NCBI RefSeq assembly: GCF_030272615.1
Contig: NC_081405.1
Span: forward strand, 568,913,095 to 568,977,094
Origin: Cryptomeria japonica
Taxonomy: Eukaryota > Streptophyta > Pinopsida > Cupressales > Cupressaceae
DNA length: 64,000 nucleotides
Reading direction: 5' to 3'
Positions 34,482 to 47,655 of the stretch are shown here, in pieces (position 1 is the stretch's first letter; every line of letters starts with the position of its first letter). A model generated the notes under the pieces. The model made no database searches. It was not told the origin of the DNA and worked only from the letters and a program-made list of their open reading frames with translations. A program made the position numbers and the translations under genes.

Positions 34482-37400
34482 ATGCCCATTCCATATTCCA
34501 GGCATCATTTTGAGTGCGTTTGAAGGTACCGGAGACCTGCTGCATATGGACCACCAGTAAGTCAATGCCTTTGACCCTTTTTTGATTTTTGATTTTATCG
34601 TTTTTGGTCAGTTTTTTTTTTTGAAATCTGGTTTCATCGGTTTAGCGCGTAGAAGTCATAATTTAGCGCATACGATAATTTAGGTAGCGCATAACGTTTT
34701 AAGTTAGGGTTGCGTCCGAAATAAATAGGATAGCACATGAAAGTTTTAAGTTAGCGCATGGTGGTAGAATAGCGCATGTTGAACACAGGGTAGTGCGTCA
34801 GGTCAACAGGGTAGCACTTGAGTTAGACCTAGCGCATAGGGGTCACAGGGGTTTGCATGGGTAAGGGGATTTATCGCATAGGATAGACCTAGCACATAGG
34901 GTTAAATAGGTAGTGCCAGCATGTTATAGGTTAGCGCATAAACTGGTTTTAGTGCATAAACTAGTTTTAGCGCATAGGGTAGGTTGAGTGGTGGATGGGG
35001 GAAAAAGGATAGCGTGTAGAGTCAGTCTAACGCATAGGGTAAATAGATTAGCATGTGGGGAAAATAGCTTAGCGCATGGGTGTATTTTAGTGTGTAGACA
35101 ATCTATTTTAGCGCATCAGGAAAAATTTTGTGAGATGGGGTGATTTGTGAATGAGAAAAATTGATAGGATAAGGCCAGTTTTTGTCAGGATAGTTGTAAT
35201 TTGTGCATTGTTGTGTTTTTCTGTCATGGTTTTTATTGATCTGTCCAATATGAGTGTGGATATAACTTGTTTTGATTTGCGATATGTCAAGTTATGCATA
35301 GATATTAATGTATTGTTTTGATCAAAGTATGATTTGTTTTCGCACTGTGTTTCAAGTTCATTGCGTGGAGCTTGATTTGTGTTACAAGCTGATAAGGGTT
35401 GGAAACTTGAGTTGTTTTACAAGCTGATATGGGTGGGAAACTTGAGTTGTTTGACAAGTTTATGTGATTTGGAGACTTGAGTTGTTTTACAAGTTTTGAT
35501 ATAGTTTTTGATAACTTGTGTTGTTTTACAAGCTGATATGAAATGATAGGATGTTGAACTTGATGTAGATGAGCGAATTGTTTCATGTTTTTGATGTGAT
35601 TTTGATTTTGATATCTTTGTTTTGATTTGGAAACTGATATTGGACTTGTTTTTGCTGGTTGACAGGAGTGATTGGGCATGGTTCAGTCACATGAGCGATT
35701 TCCTAGGCCTTGGACTTTGATACCATAGTTGGCATAGGCCGACCTTGACATTATCGAGAGATGCGGTCTTTCTTCCCTGTTGGATATGCCTCAGTTCATT
35801 GTGAATTGGGGTTTACTTATAGCGCTCGCAGAGAGGTGGCACAGCGACACGAACACCTTCCACTTTGCCACAGGTGAGATGACAGTCACGCCAGAGGACT
35901 ATTATAGGATTCTGCGCATACCAGTAGTAGGTTCACTACTACCTTATGAGCAGTCAGAGGAGGGCGGTATAGAGGCACTTCGCCGCATATTCCATGATGA
36001 GATAGTATGTGGATATGAGATCCCTTGGCAGGAGTTCCTAGACTTAGATTATGCACTGCTTCCATCAGTACTGATAGGGTTTATAGGTGGCTTTCTATGT
36101 CCTGACCACAAGTCGAAGGGACTATAGGTGGGATGGGGGCTAGTTTTAGAGGATATGGTGACACAGGGCCGTAGGTTCGCATGGGGATCAGCTATGCTAG
36201 CCTATCTGTACAGGGATTTGCACGAGGTGGTATACCTGGGTTATGACAGTTTGTCAGCTGGCGTGACACTCCTACAGGTATGGTGTTGGGAGCACATTCT
36301 GATAGCCAGGCCATTAGCAGACAAAGATAGGCCCATTGGACATGTCTATGCCTATGGTTACAGGGGTCTAGTTGTCCAACAAAAGTTGGGCAAACTAGAG
36401 CATTGAAGGAGAGTGCTGGATGACATTGATATGGTCACTTGGTGACCATATACAGGGTGTGAGGTATGGGCAGAGGATGGGCTGGAGATGCCCTACGTTT
36501 TTATGATGAGATACCTGATCGGGAGGACCCCATTCATGATCGAGAGGTTCGTGGTCACCAGAGTTTTGCAACAGTTTGGTCGACAGCAGGGTATACCTCA
36601 GGGGGCCTATTTGTATGCATGCTGGAGGTAGGACATACCAGATTGGGGTCTGACTATTGATAGTGTGGTGGTGGTAGAGGATTTTGTCAGCTTAGTGGGC
36701 TAGATATGGGATTATGCCCTAGAGATTTTGGATGCGGGCATGACAGACGAGTTTACCAAATTGTTCGTTACGCGGGTAGTGGTGAGGATATCAGATCTAG
36801 AGGAGATGTGGCCTTCATTTGATGATGATGATGATGATGAGGGAGGTGGAGATGATGAGGATGATGGAGATGGTGGAGGAGGATGATGAGGGAGAGGAGA
36901 TCGGGGGAGGAGAGGAGATCGGGGGAGGAGAAGAGATAGAGGGTTGGAGAGAGTAGTTAGATGGGTGGTGATGGACAGAGGGAGAGGCAGTTTGGTCATT
37001 GGAGTAGGTTGAGAGGGGAGGGTGGGGGGGGTTCTAGCTACAGTGGGGGGAACTGACGAGGTGACATGGCCAGCTCAGAGGAGGAGGACGGATGTGCTCC
37101 TGCCTCCAGCACTGAGGACAGGCAGAGGGAGAGGGGATACCCCTGCACAGGTACCGCTACGGGTCCGGATCCCCACTCATGTTGAGAATGCACAGATTAG
37201 GACCCTACAAGTGATGGTACAGTAGTTGCAGGCATAGCTATTGACATATCAGTAGCAGATTGTGCAGTTGAACACTGAGCGAGACATGGAGATAGAGTGG
37301 CGGGGTCAAGCGGAGGAGCTTGCAACGAGCATGCAAAGAGTAGTGGCAGGTGGTCTGATGAGAGACACCCTAAGAGAGCTATCTTTGAGAGCTCAGGAGG

Positions 37401-37612
37401 TAGAGTACTACCATCATCACTATGAGGCTACGGTACCCAAGGATCGTCAAGTACAGAGCTTTACACAGTCAAGATCTAGTCGATCTCAAGATACTGGGTC
37501 ATGGTCAGAGAGACGAGGGGTGACAAGGCCATCGAGACATGATCCCCTTGGAAATCCAGGGGTGGGGACTTCTGGAGCTAGACCATCTACGTCAGGGGAT
37601 AGCCATACTTGA
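34482..37612 (+). pseudogene. Antisense plant mobile domain (MAIN-like) gene in element D
   Basis: Exon 1 (34482-34556, 25 codons, MPIPYSRHHF) ends at a GTAAGT donor. The intron (34557-35665) ends GACAG. Exon 2 (35666-37612, 649 codons, phase 0) stays in one frame throughout but carries about a dozen stops, for example at 35669, 36125 and 36404, mostly C-to-T or G-to-A type. It encodes the PMD: NWGLLIALAERWHSDT, NTFHFATGEMTVTPEDY, YRILRIPVVG, then YDSLSAGVTLLQVWCWEHI and YLIGRTPFMIERF. The end holds an Asp run (36825-36840), an Arg/Gly-rich stretch and a probable coiled coil (RDMEIEWRGQAEELATSM). The length and the C-terminal layout suggest a full-size captured gene. It lies antisense between pol and the 3' LTR, as in C. 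The stops make it inactive now. Confidence 0.8.
34642..35117 (+). repeat. TTAGCGCAT motif array in the PMD intron of D
   Basis: About 20 variants of TTAGCGCATAGGG lie at irregular 15-40 bp spacing. Most changes are CG to TG or CA (TAGCACAT, TAGTGCAT), as from CpG decay. The reverse complement forms two further arrays in the D leader. Confidence 0.85.
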
Positions 37613-38970
37613 GAGACATTGTCTCTGTTGTATTTTTTATCATTGTATTCTTTGTACTTGGCACAGATACAACAGATTTTGTACATTTTGATCATTTTTT
37701 AGATATATATATACGACATCATTGTCTTTGATCATGTGGTGTGTTACATGGATGTATGTCCTATGCATTCTTTTCTTTACTTTATGATGATGCAATGCTT
37801 AAATATATGATATAATGTATGATGCAGGATGTATGCTTTGATATGTTGTGAGATGTATCTTGAAAATGAGATCTATGACAATGATATGTTGTGAGATGTA
37901 TCTTGAAAATGAGATGTATGATAATGATATGCTATGAGATGTATCTTGAAAATGAGACGTATGATAATGATATGCAACTAATTTGTAAAATGATATGCAA
38001 CTAATTATTTTTGGAGCATCCTCATTCTGTATTTGCCATCCTGATATAACCATATGTTATTTGCTTTCGAGATAAGAGTCATCATTGAGCATTGATTTGA
38101 TTTTGGGATATGTTGAAAATTTATACAAGCATAATGGTATAATTGAACCATAATGACCTGAGAAAAATTTATATGATGTTTGATTTTGCAAGATAGCACA
38201 AGTGTCAAGGTATAATTGAACCAGGACGACCAGAGTGCGGATTGCGTATAAACAGACAAGATTAAATCATTTGTATGCATGAAGCAGAATCATGCCTTCA
38301 GTGACATTCAATGTATCACGTCTCGAGGTAAGTATTCACACAGTACAAATGATCACCTCATAGACAGAAGACTAAGAAAATATTGGAGTTTCCCCATGAT
38401 CTCTAGCTTTGAAGCATTTTAGTGAGAAAAGGCAGAGAATCCAATAATTTAAAAAGTTCAAAATGCAAAAATAGTCAAGATTTTATGTGATAATGCAACA
38501 TTGAGTACTTCAAAAAATCATCCATCTTTGGTATTTCTTGTGTGGCTTTGTTGTTGCTTTTGCGATGAAGTTTAGCTTTGTTCATTGGATGTTTTGGTTT
38601 TGAGTTTTTGCCAATAGTTTCGATGTCTTGAATGTGTTGCAAATTTTGACAATTTATTGCCCCTAGCTGAGTGTTCCTCTTGACGTGAATATGTACAGTG
38701 ATTTCCAAGCCATGGTGGAAGGTGGTAAGAGGATATATAGATGGACCAGGATAATGACTACACTAAGTATGTCCTGAATGGATTTTTGTTAAGTGTCGGA
38801 CGATGGCCGATAGTGTTTTATGGTGAAGAGAAGACTGTGGATATAGATAGAGGAGCCTCCCTCTCACAATAGCACCTGTTACTAGGTTTTCACCAGTTGC
38901 TTTTATTATACCTTGTTATTTGCTTTTTCTAGATTTTTTTATTTTTTTGCTTGTTTTGGCTTTTTCCGTG
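37613..38970 (-). other. D sequence between pol end and the antisense gene
   Basis: This is noncoding 1.36 kb. A minus-strand GGTGAAAACC block (near 38873-38900) with a pyrimidine-rich neighbour follows the integrase end, as in A, B and C. A roughly 60-bp unit with GAGATGTATCTTGAAAATGAGA repeats about three times at 37840-37965. I see no gene. Confidence 0.6.
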
Positions 38971-41900
38971 CATTAGACTTCCTTAGATGTAGTATTTCTT
39001 TAGGTGACTATTGTTAGTTGGTTCTTTGAGCACATCTCCTTCTGAAGTTGTTAGCTGATATGCGCCTGATCCATAGGCTGATATGATGACATAGGGACCT
39101 AACTAGTTAGGCTCAAATTTTCCTTTCTTTTCCCGATCTTGCTGGTTTTTAGGATTTTCTTTGAGGACTAAATCACCAACTTTGAAGTTGCAAGGGATGA
39201 CCTTGTGGTTATAGCTGTGGCACATTCATTGCTGGTATGCTTTGAGATGAGTGTAAGCATGCTAACGTCTTTCATCTAATAGTTCAAGTTCTTGCAGTCG
39301 GTGAACTCGATACTCTTCATCCGGGATTAAATCTTTCAAAGAGACTCTGAGACATGGGATTTCTACCTCCAGAGCTAAAATGGCTTCTGATCCATATACC
39401 AATGAGTATGGTGTTGCTCCTATAGGCGTGTGGATGCTGGTTCTCTATGCCCAAAGTGCTGGATTGAGTTGGATGTGCCAATCTTTGCCTACATCATTCA
39501 CTATTTTCTTTAGGATCTTTAGTATTGTTTTGTTGGATGCTTCTGCTTGACAATTTCCCTGTGGGTAGTATGGTGTAGAGAATCGATGTTGGATTTTGAA
39601 CTTTTCACATAGTTCTTGTACATCTTGGTTTTTGAAAGGTCATCCATTATCTATGATGATTGAACTTGGAATACCATATCTACAGATCAGATAATTTAGG
39701 ATAAAAGAGGAAATTTGTTTCCCAGTCATTGTGGTCATGGGGATTGCTTCTATCCATTTGGTAAAGTATTCTGTTGCAGTTATAATGAACTTGTGTCCAT
39801 TTGAAGATGAAGGATGAATTTTGTCAACCAAGTCTAGTCCCCACTGACAAAAGGGCCAGGATATTGTGAATGGTTGTAGTTCCTGTGCTGGTGCATGTAT
39901 CAAATTCTCATGGATCTGGCATTTAGGACATTTCTTGGGGAAGTGGTAAGAATCTTTCTCCATTGTAGGCCAGTAGTATCCCATCCTTAGAAGCTTTTTA
40001 GCAAGAGTAGTCCCACTTGAATGTGTTCCACAAATACCTTCATGAAGCTTGTGTAAAGCAAAATCAGAATCATTACGATCAAGGCAATGAAGAAGAGTAC
40101 CATCTAGACCTCGATGGTACAAAGTATCAGCAGTAAGGGTATAACGGCCAGCTTGCCGGATAAAATTATGTTTTTGGTTACGGGATTGGTCAATGGGTAA
40201 GATATTGTTCTTAAGGTAGTCATATATCGGCCCATATAACAAAGAATCTGAACTAGTCAAGGCATAGATAACATGGGATTCAGAGTGGTCATAGGCTAGG
40301 GAGAACAGTTGCTCAACCAGGAACTCGTAACGACTCTGTTGCTCTGGAATTTGTAGTAATGAAGTGATAGTAGCCATGGCATCGGCTGCTTTGTTGTTCA
40401 ACCTTGGTATCTGCTCGAAGGTGATGTGCACAAAATACTGTTTGAAGTCATCCACCATTCGTTTGTAGGGTAGCATCTTGTCACCCTTTGTTTGATAGTC
40501 GTTGTTGATCTAATTGACGACTAGTTGTGAATCTTCGTAGACTTTTAACTCTGTGAATTTCCATTCTACGGCCATTTTGATGCCTATAACCAATGCCTCA
40601 TATTTAGCCACATTATTTGTGCATGGGAACATAAGCCTATATGATCTTGGTATAGTGTGTCCTTTTGGAGTGATGAAAAGAATACCAGCACCTGAACTGT
40701 GTTGGGTGTAGGATCCGTCAAAGTATAGAGTCCATTATTTGGTAAAAAGAGCAAGAACGTCCCTGTCTAGAAATTCAATCTCCATAGTTTGTTTGCCTGG
40801 TAGCGGTGCTTCGGCTAGTTGATCTGCAGTTGCTTGTCCTTTGATGGCTCATCTTTCTATGTATTGGATGTCGAATTCACTGAGAATCATGACCCATTTA
40901 GCCAATCGTCCAGTAAGAGCTGCTTTGCTGAGTATATATTTGAGAGGATCAATTTTTGCTACTAGCTTAATGGTGTGTGTTAGCATATAATGTCAGAACT
41001 TTTGAGATGTGAAGACCACTGTTAGGCAATCCTTTTCAATGAATGTATAGTTGATTTCATAGCCATTTAATGTCCTACTAATGTAGTAGATGGCTTGTTC
41101 TCTTCCTTGTTGATCTTCTTGTGCTAATAGTGCCCCCAGCGATATATTTGTTGTTGAGATATATAGGATAAGTGGCTTTCCTGCAACTGGTGGTACTAGA
41201 ACTGGTGGATTCATTAGGTACTATTTGATTTGATAAAAAGATTCTGCACACTTGGCCTCCGATCTGAATGGTACATTTTTGTGTAGTAAATGATTGAATG
41301 GTAGACTTTTATCGACTAGTTAAGCGATGAATCACCTGATTGATTGGAGCCGTCCTTGTAGAGATCTAAGTTGATTGATATTCTTTGGTGGTGGCATCTC
41401 CATAATGGCTTGGACCTTTGCTGGATCTACTTCAATACTTTTAGCTGAGACTATGTAGCCTAGTAACTTGCCTGATGTAACCCCGAAGGCACACTTCTTA
41501 GGGTTGAGCCTGACTTGGAATTTCTCCAATCAATGAAAGATCTTTGTGAGGATACTTAGATGTTCCACTCTAGTGAAGGATTTAGCTAGTAAATCATCCA
41601 CGTAATCTTCCATAAATGTGTGCATCATGTCATGAAAGATTGTTGTCATTTCTCTTTGATAAATAGCCCTTGCATTTTTTAAGCCAAAAGGCATAACATT
41701 CCAATAGTACGTTCCCCAAGGATAGGTGAATGCGGTTTTATCTTGATCTTCTGGGGCTATTTTGATTTGATTATAGCTTGAGAAACTGTCCATTAGTGAG
41801 AGCATTGCATGGCCCGCTGTGAGGTCTACAATTATGTCGATACTGGGCAGAGGAAAGTCATCTTTTGGACAAGCTTTGTTGACATCTCAAAAATCAGTGC

Positions 41901-42590
41901 AGATTCTAAATACTGTCATCAGGTTTTGATATTGGTACTATATTGCAAATCCATTCCACATAGTCAATGGGTTGGATGAATCCGACATCTAATAGTTTCT
42001 TCAGTTCAGCTTTGACCATGAGTGCCACCTGTGGATTCATCTTTCGTAGCTTTTGTTTGACTGGTTTGACTCCTGGAGAGATGGACAAGTGATGCATGAT
42101 TAAGTGTGCATCAACTTCGAGCATATCGGCATATGACCAAGCAAAGTTAATTTGCTATTCTTTAAAGAAAATGATAAATGCTAATCTTTCCTCCTCTGTC
42201 AGGGATTCTGCAAGGTGTATGTTTTTGACTGCTTCTATGGTACCAATGTTGATTGATTGAGTGGGCTCAATCAATATGGGTGATCACTCATGAAAGTGCT
42301 CAAGAAGAGTGTCAATTCTCCCATCTTTAGGTGCCTTAAAAAGGTTTTCACCCTCAGATGCATCCTTTATTTTTACTTTTTTGTGATCTAGAGCTGCCAT
42401 TGACTGGTTTTCAGCACTAGATCTTTTACTTGGTTCATTTTTGTGACTGAGAGACTTGGCACTCCCAAGATTGTAGACGTCGTTACTTTGTTTACTAGTA
42501 GAGTCTATTTCTAGATTAACGGTACATAGGTAATGGATAATAGATTCATCATCTGGGAAAATTGGTATATCATGGATTTTAGGTTCATCC
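38971..42590 (-). pseudogene. Element D pol: reverse transcriptase, two RNase H domains, H2C2, integrase
   Basis: In minus-strand order: reverse transcriptase start (HLIMHHLSISPGVKPVKQKL, 42120-41906), palm (MDSFSSYNQIKIAPEDQDK, then YVDD near 41610), thumb (KFQVRLNPKKCAFG), first RNase H (LILYISTTNISLGALLAQE, 41214-40993), then archaeal-type RNase H (about 40700-40480), H2C2 zinc region (RMGYYWPTMEKD) and integrase (WGLDLVDKIHPSS, TEYFTKWIEAIP, IIIDNG), with the C-terminal domain ending near 38975. The dual RNase H is the hallmark of the Tat lineage. Two frame changes and several stops (for example after IIIDNG at 39637) inactivate it. The 40476-39640 stretch is open for 278 codons. Confidence 0.88.
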
Positions 42591-44304
42591 TAGTTTATGA
42601 GGTCAGGAAAGACAAGTGGTAAGGAATCATTTGGCAGATCAAGTTCTACTACTATAAGTGTCAAGACAAAGGTTTCATCGTGATGGTTCTTGGTTTTAAA
42701 GAAGTCCAGGATTTTGTCGAGGTCTTTGATGGTATTATCTTCCATATAGACTTGTTCATAATGCTTTTGTTTGCTTTCCTTGGCGTCATAGATATTTTGT
42801 GGACCACATTCAAGAGGTCTATCTTCTACGTTATGCTCTTCCTGAGAAAGGGGTATGGTGCCAGTATTATTAGGGATATCTATAGTAGCATTTGAGTAGG
42901 TACCCCATTCATATTCACTAGAATCAGTCTCTGAGGCATCATCCCAGATTCTATCAGTGCTGTAAACAGGTATGTTGTATGGTGAAAACAAATCTTTGAT
43001 AATGGATACCATTTTGATAGTTTTTGTTGATTCGGTGTCAGATCCTACTTCTACTTTCTGTATTTGTTCATAGACTGTGCCTCCTTGGGGAGAAATAATG
43101 GTATCCTGAGATGATTTTATTTGTTCTTGAAATAGTGGATCTTGAATATGAGCTATTGCTGCAGATATGGCCTTCTTGTGGCTTAGAAGCTTTTCCAGAT
43201 GTAACTTCTATTCTTGACGTTCCTGTGCCTTGCAGATTGTTTCTGCTGACTCAAATAGTGCTTCCTACCAAGATTCTTCTTTGTACTTCTTCTTTACTTT
43301 CCATTGACATTTTGCAGTTATGCGTGGCGGCTTTCTTAATAGGAAAGTGAGCTCACAACCCAATCTTGTTTTGTCTCTACCGGGCTATGAAGGAATATCT
43401 ATGATTTCAGTGACTCCTTCTTTGCGTTTCCCAATAGGTCCTTTACCATAATATCCCATTTGCTACATGATTAAGTATCCTTTTCCATATAGGTGTGTTG
43501 GTAGAACAGTGTCTAGAGCAGCTGCTCTTTTATCTTCTTCCTCATCTTTGTATAACCAGCTAAGAATGTCCTTATCTTCTCATTCATGTGCTAGAGTGCC
43601 CAATTGGATGAAGGTACCATCAAATTTGGTGATGGGCTGAGTTATCGGATGTGTTGATGTAGTAGGCAATCCATGAGATCTGGGTGATGTCGGTAATTTG
43701 GCCAAACATAGGGGTTCCAAAGAGTATTCTCCCATACCTTAGTCTTTGATTTGCATTTGTTGTTTGACATCTCTAGATAATGAGTTGGGATTTGCTGTTT
43801 GTAGATCTAATGTTGAAGATCGCTTCTTTCTCTATTATGAGGAACTAAACTATCCTGGGCTACCCCCATTGCATTGCAATGTTGAAATGGATTGTGATCA
43901 GCAGATATGTAGATTTCTTGTCCGTCATAAGGAAATTTGACACATTGGTGATACGTAGAAGACACTTCTTGCATTTCATGTATCCAGGTTCGCCCTAACA
44001 AAATATTGTAGGTGAGATCTATGTCTAAGACTTGACACATAGTATCCTTTTGCACTAGTCCTACTTGAATGGGTAACATCACAGTTCCTTTAGAGGACCT
44101 TTCCTCATCATCATATGCCTTTATGGTAATCTTCTTACAGGGATCAATAGACTCTTCTGAGAAGCCTAATGCACGGATAAGCTTTAAAGTACATATATTA
44201 AGTCCATCTCCTCCATCTATTAAGACTCTTTTTACTCAGTGCTTGCAAACAATGACTTCAATATGGAGAGGAATGTTATGCGGATGACTCAAGGAAGTAT
44301 TATC
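42591..44304 (-). pseudogene. Element D protease and protease-RT spacer
   Basis: The protease is seen at about 44270-43807: a DGG-type active site in broken sequence near 44210, then TMCQVLDIDLTYNILLGRTW. The spacer before the reverse transcriptase (43012-42590 is its longest open part) is acidic and Ser/Asp-rich, as in A and C. A frame change lies between 43807 and 43012. Confidence 0.75.
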
Positions 44305-46497
44305 CTACTCTGAGAAGGTGAGATTATGAGGTCCTGTCATATGGGCGACCATGGCTTGAAATATGTCTGTATCCAGATGTTGAGGTAAATTGGTTTCCAA
44401 TAGTGCTTGTTCCAATATGTTTTTGTGTTTGGGTGATAGCTTCAGCAATTCTAGTATAGATATCTGAGCTGGAGTTTTTCGTAGTTGGATTTTTGATGTA
44501 GTAGTTGTAGGCATAGTAGGTCCTTTTAAGACATATTTCTGAGTTTAGGTTGTTACATTGACAGATTCATGATCACGCTAATCTCGGATGGTGATGACAT
44601 TTACTTGATGATCTTCACCTGATATGTGATTTATGGTGTTGTTGTAAATATGGTTGATACGAGCTCCACGTGTATCGGTTGAGGTTGAAGCTCCATCTTT
44701 GTTGTAATTTGAAAGAGGATTTTTAAAGGCTTCATGGTCACCATTCATTTTGAGACCATCTACCATTAAGTCACCTCGATCAATCATGTCTTGCACAATG
44801 TTTTTCAATCTCATGCAATTGTTTGTCCGATGACCCTTGTTACGATGGAAATCACAATAGTGCGAATCATTCCACCAAGGTGGTTTGATTTGGGGTTCAT
44901 AGTTGCTGATTGTAGGCAAGGAGAGAATTTTGTTTGCCAGAAGTTCTCTGAATGTTGATTCTAGTGATTGCCCTAGTGGTGTGAAGACATGTTTTCGAAA
45001 ATTGTTCATGCTCTCGCATGAATTGTTGTTAGGTCCTGGATTCATGTTTTTGCTTTGAGTATCATTGGTGTTGTTTGTGTTGAGTTGTCCTTGATTGGTG
45101 TTTGGTGCATATGTGTTAGCATTTGGATTAGCACTTTTAGCATTTTTTGTAGTTTGAGGATTTCCGGATAATGCAAGCACTGGTTGCTTAGATTTGGGAT
45201 CATACGATTCATTATTGCCTTCGTTTTTGTTTCGAGTCCAGAATCGAGACTTGTCCAAGTTGCTGTTGTTCTGGTTATTGTAGTTTGATGAGTTTGTTCC
45301 TTCCTTGAAGAATTTGAGTGCTCCCTTTTTGACACACGCTTCCTCTACTTGAATGTCATTTTCAATCAATTTAGTGAAAGACGGTATGCATTGGAGTTTT
45401 AGCCTGTAAATCATTTCACCATTCAAATTGTCAATGAAGATTTCCATTTTCTCCTTTTCGGAAATATCTCGAGGATATCGTGATACCATATGTCACTAGC
45501 GTTGAAGGAATATCATGAATGTTTTGTTGTTCTTTTGTTTAGTGTTGCAGATGTCTAGCATGGTTATAGCATGTTGGATGTTATAGGAGTATTGGGTTAT
45601 GAACTTGTTAACCAATTCATCAAACGATCTGACAGGTGGTGTAATTTTGGATAACCATTCCATTGTTTGCCCTCCCAAGATTCTTGGGTATAACCTCATC
45701 AGATAGGTTTCATCATGAGCAAACTCAAGACTCATGGTACAAAATTCTCTAACATGATCACGAGGATCACTTTTTCCATTGTATTTGTCAAACTTAGGAA
45801 CATCTGAGTTTGGAGGAAAAGGGATCATGTGCAATCTCCTGTCAAAAGGATAAAGATAGATTTTGTTTAAAGAGTATCGTACTGTTGTCCCTTGTTGTAT
45901 GTCTTGCATTTGCCTTTGTAACATTTGCATTTGTTGAGTAAGGGCAGCCAAAGGTACATTGTTTTGCCGAGGGAAAAGTTCTTCCCTTGTATTGATCCTG
46001 GGTTGGAACGGTATGTTTTGCTTGGGAATGTATTGTCCTTGTGTATGTTGCTCTGGTATGTTTTGATCCGGGATGTTTTGCATTGGTGTATGTTGTTCTG
46101 GTATGTTCTGATTCGGGATGTTTTGTTCAGGGTCTTGGATTTCCCTTTCTCGTTGTCATTCTTGATGTTCATAATATTGAGGGTGTGTCCTAAACACATC
46201 TGCATCAAGGTTGTTAGGGAGTTTTACTCTTTTACTTGTGAGCATGAGCAAATATTTTTCTTTGTCATTTTCCATGAGCCTTTCTACAAGCTTTTGGAAT
46301 GAAGCGTTTTCCTGACATTCCTGAAGAAGCGCTTCAGAAATTTCAGTATCCTCTAGGTGTGGACCCTCAAAAGGATTTGACAACCTTCGATTCATACTAG
46401 ACTCCACATATGTCTTGCTCTGTTGGTTTTGTTGAGAGCGAGTAACAAGCATTTTAGTAGAAACTTTCAGTGATGAAGGGGACAAAATCCTCTTCAA
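44305..46497 (-). pseudogene. Element D gag
   Basis: Segments 46497-46156, 46083-45496, 45489-44578 and 44514-44305 are all in one frame, separated only by stops. Landmarks: a Gln/Pro-rich N-terminal repeat, the core DETYLMRLYPRILGGQTMEW and FITQYSYNIQHAITM, a Asn/Thr-rich linker (about 45250-45040) and the zinc-finger-like CDFHRNKGHRTNNC near 44850. It is homologous to the C gag. The 303-codon open stretch 45489-44578 is the best preserved part. Gag would form the cytoplasmic particle. Confidence 0.85.
46013..46130 (-). repeat. Coding tandem repeat in the D gag
   Basis: A roughly 45-bp unit encoding variants of QNIPEQHT-QNIPDQ repeats more than twice near the gag N-terminus. It makes a Gln/Asn/Pro-rich, probably disordered segment. 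Confidence 0.65.
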
Positions 46498-47277
46498 TGT
46501 GGTGCTCGAGGGTTGGAGGTTCTGGCTAAGAATGTCGGATTGATCCTTCCTCCATAGTTTATGATTTGATTAAAAGCGGACTTTTGACAATATGCCCTAG
46601 TCTTTAAAGGCTCTTTGTTAAATTCGTTGGATTTGTTTTGGATATAACATTTGACGTGATGAAGGAATACTCAATGAGATTTGAAGAGTTGACAATTGAT
46701 GTATAGAAACTTATTTCTCTTAATGAATTTGGAAAAACTAGGTTGTTGTTTCTTCAACGTGATGTTACGGTAAAGGTTCTTTCTTCTCAGAATATGGGGA
46801 TTATTCATGCATGAGTGATCAATTGTTTCCTTTGATTTGTTTGGATTCAGTTGATCTTGTTTTGAAAATTTCAAGTCTTACTCTATCAAAATAAAGGTTT
46901 AGATTCCCCTTCGCGACAAAGTGTGCCAAATGATATGGATAAAAGCCTCACGATATGGAGACTTGATTGGACAACCTGAAATTGTTTAAACAAGTGTTTT
47001 TGAGATGAAATCCGTAAGATGGTAAAGGATTCTGTTGATACTTATGATGAGGTTTTTGGATTATGATAGGATAGATATGTTTTACCATGCGATTAGTTTT
47101 TGGATTTTTACAACGTTTGTTTTGACACAAATTTGGCTCAAGAAATAGCTTTTAAAGTCTTGTTTTCGCTACTCCGCTTTGATGAAAATTGATGCTGATG
47201 AAAAGAGGCTTCTAAAAATATTTTCAAAATTTTTAAAATTCCTCACTGTTTTGCCCCTTGTCTATATGTTTTTGGTC

Positions 47278-47655
47278 ATGCGTTAAAACAGGGATGAAAT
47301 GCGCTACCAAAATTACTCCACATGCTAAAAGAATGACCACACGTGTTAGGTTGTCCCCAGACACACGCCAAAAGTTTTGATTGTTCAAAATTTGTTTTCT
47401 GCCTATTTGAAAAATTACGTGCTAATCTGGGTCTGTGATGCGCTAACTGTTAAACCTGATGCGCTAATGTTTGGTTTCCATGTGCTAAGCTGATGCTTCA
47501 ACATGCTAGACTGTTTTTCTGATGTGCTAAATGTTTTAACACTATTTTGGACTTGAGATAAAATGCTACTGTTTGGAACAGACGTGCTAACTGGATGGTT
47601 TGATGCGCTAACGGAAATACCCTATGCGCTAACAAGTTGTCCCCACGCGCTAATC
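47278..47655 (-). repeat. TTAGCGCAT array, leader cluster 1 of D
   Basis: About 16 variants (ATGCGCTAA, ATGTGCTAA, CATGCTAAA on the plus strand) at irregular spacing. It is the same motif as the array at 34642-35117 but on the opposite strand. Confidence 0.8.
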
